NCBI GenBank assembly: GCA_024405115.1
Contig: JAKSPD010000005.1
Span: 1-64,000, forward strand
Source of the DNA: Lachnospiraceae bacterium
GTDB lineage: Bacteria; Bacillota; Clostridia; Lachnospirales; Lachnospiraceae
Direction of reading: 5' to 3'
DNA: 64,000 bases
This document shows, piece by piece, positions 45,824-52,956 of the stretch (within the stretch, counting starts at the first letter, position 1; each line of letters starts with the position of its first letter). Both the position numbers and the translations under genes were made by a program. A model generated the notes under the pieces. That model was given only the letters and a program-made list of their open reading frames with translations, ran no database searches and was not told the DNA's origin.

Positions 45824-46857
45824 GCAGAATAGTAGTTGGTTTAAGCGGTGGCGTAGACAGCGCCGTGGCCGCATGGCTTCTGAAGAAGGAAGGCCATGAG
45901 GTGATCGGATGCCGGATGCGGACCTTTGATACGGAAGAATCAGTAATTGAAGAAGAATCGGCGAAAGCCGTGGCGGAACACCTTCAGATTCCGCTTATCA
46001 TTAAGGATTACAGGGAAGAGTTTAAAAAATGTGTCATCGACTATTTTGCCGAAGAGTACGCCGCTGGAAGAACGCCCAATCCCTGCCTTATATGCAACAG
46101 GAAGGTGAAGTGGCAGTCCCTTTTAACCTGTATGAACGATGAAGGTGCGGAGTACGTGGCTACAGGGCATTATGCCGCCGTGGAATATGAAGGAAGATGG
46201 TGTGTAAGGCGTGTCGGAAACGCAAAGGACCAGAGTTATGCGCTTTTCAACCTGACCCAGGAAGAACTTTCGCATACGGTATTCCCGCTTTCAAAGTTCA
46301 CAAAGGACGAAATCAGGCTGATGGCTGAAGAGGCAGGACTTTCAAATTCGAAAAAGCCTGATTCCATGGAAATCTGTTTTATCCCGGAAAATGATTATGC
46401 GGGATTCTTACGTGACAGATTCAATATTGCAGACTGTCCCGGCAACTATGTTGACGTAAACGGAAACGTGCTGGGACGTCATGAGGGAATAATCCATTAT
46501 ACCGTGGGTCAGAGAAAAGGACTCGGAATAGCATTGGGAAAGCGTATTTTCGTAAAGGAGATAAGGCCTCTTACAAATGAGGTGGTCCTTGCGGATGATG
46601 AAGATGTTTTTACCGGAAGCCTGAGGCTGAGGGATGTCAATTTTCAGCTCGCGCCTGAAGAAAAAGAGGAGATAACAGCCCGGCTCATTAAGGTACGTTA
46701 CGCTGACCACGGAATGCCCGGACGGATGTACCGTGACGAAAAAAACGGCGGGTACATCGTGGAATTTGAAAAACCCGTACGTGCTGCGGCGCCGGGACAG
46801 GCAGCAGTACTTTATGATGAAGAAGACCGCATTCTTTGCGGCGGTTTTATTGAATGA
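45820..46857 (+). CDS. mnmA: tRNA 2-thiouridylase MnmA
   Basis: 345 residues from ATG 45820, which overlaps the uppP stop (ATGA). PP-loop GLSGGVDSAVAAWLL, catalytic NPCLICNRKVKW, TGHYA, and the second Cys in SMEICFIPEND. It puts sulfur on U34 of tRNAs for Lys, Glu and Gln. Confidence 0.95.
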   Translation: MSRIVVGLSGGVDSAVAAWLLKKEGHEVIGCRMRTFDTEESVIEEESAKAVAEHLQIPLIIKDYREEFKKCVIDYFAEEYAAGRTPNPCLICNRKVKWQSLLTCMNDEGAEYVATGHYAAVEYEGRWCVRRVGNAKDQSYALFNLTQEELSHTVFPLSKFTKDEIRLMAEEAGLSNSKKPDSMEICFIPENDYAGFLRDRFNIADCPGNYVDVNGNVLGRHEGIIHYTVGQRKGLGIALGKRIFVKEIRPLTNEVVLADDEDVFTGSLRLRDVNFQLAPEEKEEITARLIKVRYADHGMPGRMYRDEKNGGYIVEFEKPVRAAAPGQAAVLYDEEDRILCGGFIE

Positions 46858-47729
46858 ATAAACAGGGAAAGATTTTAACATCAGCAGTTATATTATCATT
46901 GTGCTTTGTCTTCGTGTCTTTTGCAGCAGTAAGGACGGGTGGCGCCAGGGCCGCAAAAGAGGAACAGGCTGAAATAGGCCTGTCCGGCTCATGGGAGTAC
47001 GCGGGTTTTTCCAAGATAAACAGCGGGAAAGCAGTCCTTTACAGGGCGGCATCAAACCGTAAGGGAAAAGTTGTGGCGGTAAATGCCGGACACGGAACGA
47101 AGGGCGGCTCTTCCCAGAAGACATACAGCCATCCTGACATGACGGGTAAAGTGACAGGAGGAACGAATGCGGCCGGTGCCGTCATGTCAACCTGCGTCTC
47201 TTCCGGAATGACGTTTAATGATGGAACTCCGGAGGCACAGGTCACACTGCGTATGGCCCGGATTTTAAAAGAAAGACTGCTTTCTGAAGGGTACGACGTC
47301 CTCATGATAAGGGATGGATCTGATGTGCAGCTTGATAACGTGGCCCGTACGGTCATTGCAAACAACAATGCAGACATACATGTGGCACTTCACTGGGACG
47401 GAGACGGGCTTAAGTCAATTAAGGGGGCCTTTTATATGTCGGTTCCCGACGGGATGAAATATATGGAACCCGTTGCATCACACTGGGAGGAACATGAACG
47501 GCTTGGAGATTCACTTATTGCCGGTCTATGTGAGAAAATGCCGGGTATTAAGATATGGAGCTCCTCGGGTTACGGGTGTCTTGACCAGGATCTTACACAG
47601 ACCAGTTATTCAACCATACCGTCTGTTGACATAGAACTTGGAAATCAGTGCTCTAAGCATGATGACGGTATACTTTCACAGGAAGCGGAAGGACTTCTGG
47701 CAGGCATCAATGCATTTTTCGGGTTCTGA
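46854..47729 (+). CDS. N-acetylmuramoyl-L-alanine amidase (Amidase_3 family)
   Basis: 291 residues. A signal peptide or anchor (ILTSAVILSLCFVFVSFAAV) is followed by a zinc amidase domain: NAGHGTKGG with the first His ligand, ALHWDGDG with the second, and VDIELGNQ with Glu. It cleaves between MurNAc and the stem peptide. The start overlaps the mnmA stop by four bases, so a wall hydrolase is coupled to a tRNA enzyme and UppP. Confidence 0.88.
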   Translation: MNKQGKILTSAVILSLCFVFVSFAAVRTGGARAAKEEQAEIGLSGSWEYAGFSKINSGKAVLYRAASNRKGKVVAVNAGHGTKGGSSQKTYSHPDMTGKVTGGTNAAGAVMSTCVSSGMTFNDGTPEAQVTLRMARILKERLLSEGYDVLMIRDGSDVQLDNVARTVIANNNADIHVALHWDGDGLKSIKGAFYMSVPDGMKYMEPVASHWEEHERLGDSLIAGLCEKMPGIKIWSSSGYGCLDQDLTQTSYSTIPSVDIELGNQCSKHDDGILSQEAEGLLAGINAFFGF

Positions 47730-47811
47730 AATACTTTAGTGAAAATGTATAAAACATATGGGAAAGAGTCTTTCTGTTTTGTCTTTATTTCCGTATTGTC
47801 TAATGAACCGT

Positions 47812-47991
47812 CTTTTGCTATCATTTACTACGATGAGCGAAAGGGGGCAAATGATGATAAAAGTTGTTCTTTCAACTGAAAACCGCATTAAAAAAAGCAA
47901 GCCGGTACCAGTATCATCATCTGTTATTTTATTCTCATCGTTAAATAATTTTTTCACATTTAAGTAATCACTTTGGTGATTACTTTTTTTT
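47812..47991 (+). ncRNA. Attenuator-like leader RNA before the NCS2 permease (class unknown)
   Basis: A long hairpin can form between CTTTTGCTATCATTT (47812-47826) and AAATGATGATAAAAG (47849-47863), with a 22-base loop containing GATGAGCGAAAGGGGG. The right arm can alternatively pair with TATCATCATCT at 47912-47922. An intrinsic terminator ends the leader just before the ribosome binding site. Mutually exclusive pairings ahead of a terminator are typical of riboswitches or protein-dependent attenuators. It does not match purine aptamers, PyrR-binding loops or other leader classes I can recall. Confidence 0.5.
47962..47991 (+). terminator. Leader terminator upstream of the NCS2 permease gene
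   Basis: Arms AAGTAATCAC (47962-47971) and GTGATTACTT (47976-47985), loop TTTG, then a T tract to 47991. The permease ATG is at 48011, so transcription must be antiterminated for expression. Confidence 0.85.
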
Positions 47992-48010
47992 AGGGGAAAG
48001 GAGCTTAAAA

Positions 48011-49396
48011 ATGAAAACAAATGAACCCATCAGAGACGCAAAGGCCCTTGGAACAGGAAAGGTTCTTGTACTTGGCCTTCAGCACTTATTTGCAATGTTC
48101 GGTGCGACAGTGCTTGTGCCCATCCTTACAGGCCTTTCAGTATCAGCAACACTGCTTTTCGCAGGTCTTGCAACACTGTTCATGCACTTTGTAACCGGAA
48201 AGAAGGTTCCGGTATTCCTTGGATCGTCTTTTGCCTTCCTTGGCGGTTATTCAGCAGTAAAGGCTGCTGCTCTTGCTGAGTACGGTCTTGAGACAGAAGC
48301 GGCACTTCCCTACGCATGTGCCGGTGTTGCATGTGCAGGACTTCTTTATCTTATTCTTTCCGCCATCTGTAAGGCAGTAGGCTCAAAGAACGTAATGAAG
48401 TTTTTCCCGCCCGTTGTTACAGGCCCGATCATCATTGCAATCGGAATGATCCTCGCTCCTTCAGCTATCAACAACTGCCAGACTGACTGGCTTGTAGCCC
48501 TTATTGCAATCGTCGTTGTAATTGTCTGCAACATCTGGGGCAAGGGCATGATCAAGATCGTTCCCATCCTTCTGGGCGTAGTTGCATCTTACCTTTTTGC
48601 AGCACTTACAGGAAAGGTTGACTTCACGCTTGTAGCACAGGCAAAGTGGATCGGACTTCCCGTACAGATGAAGGATACGGTATTCTCACTCTTCGGTAAC
48701 TGCAATTCAGGTCTTCTCATTTCTGCCATAATCACCATCGTTCCCATCGCTTTTGCAACAATGATGGAGCATGTGGGTGACATCTCAGCCATCGGCGCAA
48801 CAATCGGAAAGGACCTCATTGAGGATCCCGGCCTTCACAGAACACTTATCGGTGACGGTATCGGAACCACGATTGCAGCCCTCTTCGGTGCACCCGCTAA
48901 TACAACCTATGGAGAGAACACAGGCGTTCTTGCACTTACAAAGGTTTATGATCCCATGGTAATCAGACTTGCAGCAGTATTCGCAATCATCCTTTCATTC
49001 TGCCCCAAGTTTGCTGCACTTATCACATGCATGCCCGCAGCTACCTGCGGTGGTGTTTCCATCATCCTTTACGGAATGATTTCTGCAATCGGTATCAGAA
49101 ACATGGTTGAGAACCACACTGACTTCCAGGAGTCAAGAAACATCATCATCGCCGCTGCCATCATCGGTCTTGCACTCGGAGTTGAATTCAGCGGATATCT
49201 TGGTTCAACAATCTCTCCTGAAGTAGGTAACCTTCTTCACGGCGGAATCGGATTCACAGTTGGTACAGCAAAGATTACCCTTTCAGGTCTTGCAGTTGCA
49301 TCTATCGTGGGTATCGTACTTAACGCAATCCTTCCCGGAGGACGTACAGAGTACACACCAAACGACATCAACTCAGGTTCACTTGGAAAGTATTAA
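48011..49396 (+). CDS. NCS2-family uracil/xanthine permease
   Basis: 461 residues with about fourteen membrane segments. LGLQHLFAMFGATVLVPILTGL and LGSSFAFLGGY are UraA-type motifs; PANTTYGENTGVLALTKVYDP is the conserved substrate loop with Glu. It imports a nucleobase by proton symport; uracil is the best guess. AAAGGAG precedes the ATG. Expression is probably controlled by the leader terminator. Confidence 0.9.
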   Translation: MKTNEPIRDAKALGTGKVLVLGLQHLFAMFGATVLVPILTGLSVSATLLFAGLATLFMHFVTGKKVPVFLGSSFAFLGGYSAVKAAALAEYGLETEAALPYACAGVACAGLLYLILSAICKAVGSKNVMKFFPPVVTGPIIIAIGMILAPSAINNCQTDWLVALIAIVVVIVCNIWGKGMIKIVPILLGVVASYLFAALTGKVDFTLVAQAKWIGLPVQMKDTVFSLFGNCNSGLLISAIITIVPIAFATMMEHVGDISAIGATIGKDLIEDPGLHRTLIGDGIGTTIAALFGAPANTTYGENTGVLALTKVYDPMVIRLAAVFAIILSFCPKFAALITCMPAATCGGVSIILYGMISAIGIRNMVENHTDFQESRNIIIAAAIIGLALGVEFSGYLGSTISPEVGNLLHGGIGFTVGTAKITLSGLAVASIVGIVLNAILPGGRTEYTPNDINSGSLGKY

Positions 49397-49416
49397 TAAG
49401 TTCTTTTCCCATAACG

Positions 49417-49446
49417 GCTGCCACGTTAAATGTGGCAGCTTTTTTG
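49417..49446 (+). terminator. Terminator after the NCS2 permease
   Basis: GCTGCCAC (49417-49424), loop GTTAAAT, GTGGCAGC (49432-49439), then seven T. Confidence 0.9.
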
Positions 49447-49484
49447 TTGGATGATTTGGTGAATTTGTGAAAACTTTGTGAAAA

Positions 49485-49511
49485 TTAGCACTCGCCTATT
49501 GCGGCTGCTAA
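49485..49511 (+). promoter_or_regulatory. CIRCE-like HrcA operator of hsp20
   Basis: TTAGCACTC (49485-49493), nine bases, GGCTGCTAA (49503-49511). The first arm is perfect and the second has two mismatches to GAGTGCTAA. It overlaps the promoter's -35 box exactly as at htpG. Confidence 0.75.
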
Positions 49512-49527
49512 CAAAGTGTGTTATACT
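49499..49527 (+). promoter_or_regulatory. hsp20 promoter
   Basis: TTGCGG (49499-49504), a 17-base spacer and TATACT (49522-49527), 59 bases before the hsp20 start. The -35 lies within the CIRCE spacer and second arm. Confidence 0.7.
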
Positions 49528-49586
49528 CCGCTTGTAAGATAAAAAAAAGAAGCGAAAGCTTCATGAATCATAAGGAGGAAATTAAC

Positions 49587-50018
49587 ATGTATAGACCAGC
49601 TATTTACAGAAACGGACTTTTTGATGACTTTTTTGATTTTTCATTCCCGGAGACAAGATCTTTCAAGAGCGAAAAGACTTTTGACATAATGAAGACTGAC
49701 ATTAAGGAAAACGAGTCAGGTTATGAAGCAATGATCGATATTCCCGGTTATGGAAAGGATGAGATTCAGATAACCCTTGAAAAGGGAAACCTCACCGTAA
49801 GTGCCTCAAAGAACAATGAGACAGAGGAAAAGGATGAGAAGTCGGGATACATCCGCAGGGAGCGTTTCTCAGGAAGCATGCAGAGAACATTCTATGTAGG
49901 TGAGAACCTCACGGAAAAAGACATTCATGCATCATTTGAAAACGGTGTGCTTAAGCTTTCAATTCCCAAGATCACGGCTAAGCCTGAGGAAACCAAGAAA
50001 CTCATTTCCATTGATTAA
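49587..50018 (+). CDS. Hsp20/alpha-crystallin small heat-shock protein
   Basis: 143 residues from ATG 49587 with AAGGAGG upstream. The alpha-crystallin domain spans about 35-135: DIPGYGKDEIQITLEKGNLTV, and the signature FENGVLKLSIPK. It holds unfolding proteins in a refoldable state. The gene has its own promoter, operator and terminator, making a one-gene heat-shock unit. Confidence 0.93.
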   Translation: MYRPAIYRNGLFDDFFDFSFPETRSFKSEKTFDIMKTDIKENESGYEAMIDIPGYGKDEIQITLEKGNLTVSASKNNETEEKDEKSGYIRRERFSGSMQRTFYVGENLTEKDIHASFENGVLKLSIPKITAKPEETKKLISID

Positions 50019-50028
50019 ACCAAAGAAG

Positions 50029-50066
50029 GCACTCCCGGTTACCCCCCTAACGGGGGTGCTTTTTTT
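50029..50066 (+). terminator. Terminator after hsp20
   Basis: GCACTCCCGGTTA (50029-50041) pairs imperfectly with TAACGGGGGTGC (50048-50059) around a C6 loop, followed by seven T. Confidence 0.8.
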
Positions 50067-50109
50067 ATAGGAATGTGTTATACTCTTTTCGTTAAAGGAG
50101 CAAAAACAC

Positions 50110-50394
50110 GTGGACATTATTGACATACTTGAAGAACTGAGAAAAAAGGCCATCGCCGATCAAAACATTAAGGAAAAGTTATTTGCAACCAGGGACGCTG
50201 AAAGCCCGTTAAGAAGTTTTTGCGCTGTTTGCAGGGAGCTGGGATATGACATTACGCCGATGGACATTGTGGATGCAGGGGAGTTTTTCCATGCTTCCAT
50301 GAAACGCTCAACTAACGGGGGAGGCGAGAATTCCCCAATGCTGGATTATCAGGATGATTTTTATGAAATGTTCCTGGAATCCATAGACATTTGA
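50110..50394 (+). CDS. Small Nif11-like protein of unknown role (94 residues)
   Basis: GTG start at 50110 with AAAGGAG upstream. The first 55 residues (a long helix, then LRSFCAVCRELGYDITPMDI) resemble the helical Nif11-type leader domain. The rest is short, Gly/Asn-rich and acidic (RSTNGGGENSP, DDFYEMF). Nif11 domains precede some modified peptides, but there is no double-Gly cleavage site with a Cys-rich core and no modifying enzyme nearby, so a natural-product precursor is not supported. It precedes the zinc peptidase gene by 13 bases. Confidence 0.6.
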   Translation: MDIIDILEELRKKAIADQNIKEKLFATRDAESPLRSFCAVCRELGYDITPMDIVDAGEFFHASMKRSTNGGGENSPMLDYQDDFYEMFLESIDI

Positions 50395-50407
50395 AGAAAG
50401 GAACCTG

Positions 50408-51112
50408 ATGTACGGATATTATTTTGATTCCACATATTTGCTGATACTGCTCGGACTTGTGATCACGCTCATTGCCCAGGCTAAGATGAAATCCACCTAT
50501 GCACGGTACAGCCAGGTGGATTCCTTAAGAGGCCTGACAGGAGCCGAGGCAGCCAGAAAAATACTTCTCATTAACGGAGTGTATGATGTCGTGGTTCAGC
50601 CTGTTTCCGGCACTCTTACGGATCACTATGACCCTTCAAAAAAGGTGGTAAACCTTTCTGAGGCCGTATATGGAAAGACATCACTTGCAGCTATCGGGGT
50701 GGCAGCTCATGAATGCGGGCATGCACTTCAGGACAGTGAGGAATACATTCCATTAAAGGCAAGGACGGCACTTGTTCCTGCAGCAAACTTCGGTTCAGGA
50801 GTTTCATGGTATCTTATTCTGGCCGGGGTACTTCTTGGAGGAAATTTAAGCATTCTGACTGAAATCGGAATCGTTCTTTTTGCCGTTGCCGTTGGCTTCC
50901 AGCTTGTGACACTTCCGGTGGAATTCAACGCTTCTTCCCGCGCACTGACACAGCTTACTGACTCCGGGATGATTGATTCCGAGGAAAGAAAACAGGTAAA
51001 GTCCGTGCTTACGGCTGCGGCGCTCACATATGTTGCAGCTGCAGCATCAGGCATTCTTCAGCTTTTACGTCTTATTATTCTGTTCGGTGGTAACGGTCGG
51101 AGAAGAAGATGA
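50408..51112 (+). CDS. Membrane zinc metallopeptidase (Zn_peptidase_2 / YugP family)
   Basis: 234 residues. An N-terminal helix, a cytosolic region, HECGHALQD with the HExxH zinc site at His101/His105, and two or three helices after it, with PVEFNASSRAL supplying the third ligand (Glu). The family is conserved in Firmicutes and probably degrades membrane proteins; targets are unknown. AAAGGAA precedes ATG 50408. Confidence 0.9.
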   Translation: MYGYYFDSTYLLILLGLVITLIAQAKMKSTYARYSQVDSLRGLTGAEAARKILLINGVYDVVVQPVSGTLTDHYDPSKKVVNLSEAVYGKTSLAAIGVAAHECGHALQDSEEYIPLKARTALVPAANFGSGVSWYLILAGVLLGGNLSILTEIGIVLFAVAVGFQLVTLPVEFNASSRALTQLTDSGMIDSEERKQVKSVLTAAALTYVAAAASGILQLLRLIILFGGNGRRRR

Positions 51113-51445
51113 TCAGATAATGTAATTAGCCTTCAGGATTGTTTCTTTCCAGAATTCCTGGCCTTCGGGCGAAAGGGTACTTAAGGCTTCAGCCACTCCG
51201 GGAACAAGATTGGAGTCTTCGCCGGTTTTCCCAAAGAGTATGTAATCGGCTGAAAAGCCTGTTATCTGGCACAGCATGGCAAAGTTTTCCAGAGAAAAAC
51301 CGTTAGTGCCGCGTTCGATCTGAGATATGAATTTAGAACCGACACCAAGCATTTCAGCGAGCTTCTCCTGCGAGAGGTTCGCTGAATTTCTTGCTGCCTG
51401 AATTCTTTTTCCAATTGCGACTCTGTCCAGTTTCTTCAGTTCCAT
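51113..51445 (-). CDS. XRE-family helix-turn-helix regulator
   Basis: 110 residues. A Cro/cI-type HTH occupies about 10-65 (IGKRIQAARNSANLSQEKLAEMLGVGSKFISQIERGT), followed by a short helical tail. It is divergent from a small HhH-like gene and converges, with no gap, on the zinc peptidase. The divergent promoters share an inverted repeat, which it probably binds. Confidence 0.88.
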   Translation of the reverse strand: MELKKLDRVAIGKRIQAARNSANLSQEKLAEMLGVGSKFISQIERGTNGFSLENFAMLCQITGFSADYILFGKTGEDSNLVPGVAEALSTLSPEGQEFWKETILKANYII

Positions 51446-51463
51446 CGTGAAGTCCCCACTTAA

Positions 51464-51530
51464 TGTATAACTTAGAGTTACATTTTAACTGTTACTGTGT
51501 GTTTACAGAACAACCTGTATGTTATACAAT
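51464..51530. promoter_or_regulatory. Divergent promoter region with inverted repeat TGTATAAC/GTTATACA
   Basis: TGTATAAC (51464-51471) and GTTATACA (51521-51528) are exact inverted copies. The right copy overlaps the -10 box of a plus-strand promoter TTTACA (51502-51507), 17 bases, TACAAT (51525-51530); the left copy lies where the minus-strand -10 would be. Further GTTACA/GTTACT words occur at 51477, 51491 and 51545. The layout suits a regulator that controls both genes. Confidence 0.5.
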
Positions 51531-51565
51531 GACTGCAACAATAAGTTACAGTGGAGGACCGCAAA

Positions 51566-51889
51566 TTGGAACTTGAGGCACTGGGAATGTCTAAAAGAGC
51601 CATAAAAGCCCTTGTTAATGCAAAATTTAATAAAAGTGAAGATATTGCTTTATATATAAAGGAAAATTCCGGTTGGTGCATGTGCGAGAGCAACGAAAAG
51701 GGATGCCTGAGAGGGATAGGAAGAAAGACCGGAAAGGAGATTCTTGACTGTTTATATACAAAAGGTGTAATTACGGAGGCTGAACATAAAAAACAGCTTT
51801 TGAACATTTCCCTTTCCTCATATGAGGAAAATGGAAAACATAAACGAATCCATCCACGGGAACGTGACCAAATTCTTTCTCATTCTTAA
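51566..51889 (+). CDS. Small helix-hairpin-helix-like protein of unknown role
   Basis: 107 residues from TTG 51566, chosen because GGAGG at 51553-51557 lies eight bases upstream; GTG 51551 would overlap that site. The N-terminal half (LGMSKRAIKALVNAKFNKSEDIALYI) followed by LRGIGRKTGKEIL resembles the two helix-hairpin-helix units of the RNA polymerase alpha C-terminal domain, which binds DNA or regulators. Two Cys occur in WCMCES. It is divergent from an XRE gene and is followed by its own terminator. Function unknown. Confidence 0.6.
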   Translation: MELEALGMSKRAIKALVNAKFNKSEDIALYIKENSGWCMCESNEKGCLRGIGRKTGKEILDCLYTKGVITEAEHKKQLLNISLSSYEENGKHKRIHPRERDQILSHS

Positions 51890-51894
51890 GGTTT

Positions 51895-51925
51895 GCTTAC
51901 TTTGGTATACAAGTAAGCTTTTTTT
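51895..51925 (+). terminator. Terminator after the HhH-like gene
   Basis: GCTTACTT (51895-51902), an eight-base loop, AAGTAAGC (51911-51918), then seven T. Confidence 0.85.
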
Positions 51926-51974
51926 ATGTTATAAGGTATCTGTAAATCTGTCTTTTTGAATGAGAGAGGATATC

Positions 51975-52889
51975 ATGAAAATTAAAAGAATAATTACTGC
52001 CTTCATGCTTTTGCTGGCGCTTACAGTGTCAGCGGCTTTCACGAGCTTTGCGGCGGGACCGGGCGTGACTGTTGTACCTGACGGTTGGGATCTTTGCATA
52101 ACAAGGTTTGGTTCACTTACGTATAAGGCCCATCTGAAAGAAGCAGATAAAAAGCTGGAACCACAGAAGTACATTATTGAGATATACTCAATGCGTGACG
52201 GTGTAAACTGGAAACAGTACGGAAGTCAGAGAAAAACTTCAGAAACCAGCCTTGATATAAGCTATTCCCATGCTGCGCTTTACCGGTTCAGGGTAAAGAT
52301 ACAGTTTGTGGGCGGATTTGAGACTGAATGGTCTGACTTCAGTGATTCCTGTACCGTTACGGCTGAAGATACCGGCAGCGGTTCATCGGGTGGCCCTGGG
52401 ACTCAGGGTGGGACTCTCCCCATAGGCCCTGGCGTGTCCGGAAACACAGTACCCGTAGGCCCCGGAACAACTCCGAGCGGTTCACCTGCCGGTCCGGGAA
52501 TTACGAACGGTAAAACCGGATGGTATCAGTATGGCGGAAAGTGGTACTATGCTTATGCAAACAACACTTACGCACATGATAACTGGGAACATATAGACGG
52601 GAAATGGTATTATTTCAATACTGACGGATCCATGAAGACAGACTGGCTCTACCGTAATGGAAACTGGTATTATCTTCTTCCCTCGGGGCAGATGGCGACC
52701 GGATTCAATAACATTAACGAGGTATGGTATTATTTTAACCAGAGCGGAATCATGCTTACCGGTTATCAGGTGATTGACGGATATACTTATTACTTTGACG
52801 TTTCGGGAGCGAATATCAGAAATACATATGCCCCGGACGGCAATTTTTATGATAATTTTGGAAGGCTTACGACACCTGTTAGAAACTGA
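51975..52889 (+). CDS. Secreted protein with choline/cell-wall-binding repeats
   Basis: 304 residues. A signal peptide (IITAFMLLLALTVSAAFTSFA) is followed by a fibronectin-like beta region (about 25-130), a Gly/Pro/Thr linker, and four to five aromatic repeats of the cell-wall-binding type (GWYQYGGKWYYAY, GKWYYFNTDGSMKTDW, GNWYYLLPSGQMATGF, EVWYYFNQSGIMLTGY). Such repeats bind wall teichoic choline or glucan. There is no catalytic domain, so it is a binding or adhesion protein. ATG 51975 follows GAGAGGA. Confidence 0.82.
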   Translation: MKIKRIITAFMLLLALTVSAAFTSFAAGPGVTVVPDGWDLCITRFGSLTYKAHLKEADKKLEPQKYIIEIYSMRDGVNWKQYGSQRKTSETSLDISYSHAALYRFRVKIQFVGGFETEWSDFSDSCTVTAEDTGSGSSGGPGTQGGTLPIGPGVSGNTVPVGPGTTPSGSPAGPGITNGKTGWYQYGGKWYYAYANNTYAHDNWEHIDGKWYYFNTDGSMKTDWLYRNGNWYYLLPSGQMATGFNNINEVWYYFNQSGIMLTGYQVIDGYTYYFDVSGANIRNTYAPDGNFYDNFGRLTTPVRN

Positions 52890-52908
52890 ATTTAATAAAT
52901 TAGAACCA

Positions 52909-52946
52909 AAAAGAAGCTGCCGCAGAATCTTGCGGCAGCTTCTTTT
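52909..52946. terminator. Bidirectional terminator between wall-binding protein and aspA
   Basis: Perfect 16-base arms AAAAGAAGCTGCCGCA (52909-52924) and TGCGGCAGCTTCTTTT (52931-52946). The flanking A and T tracts let it work for both converging genes. Confidence 0.92.
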
Positions 52947-52956
52947 ATCAGTACTG

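Noticed and set aside
47821..47850. GATGAGCGAAAG in the NCS2 leader resembles parts of a hammerhead ribozyme core (CUGAUGAG...CGAAA).
   Set aside because: The CUGA part is changed, stem II would have zero length, and no stem I/III arrangement with a cleavage site is present.
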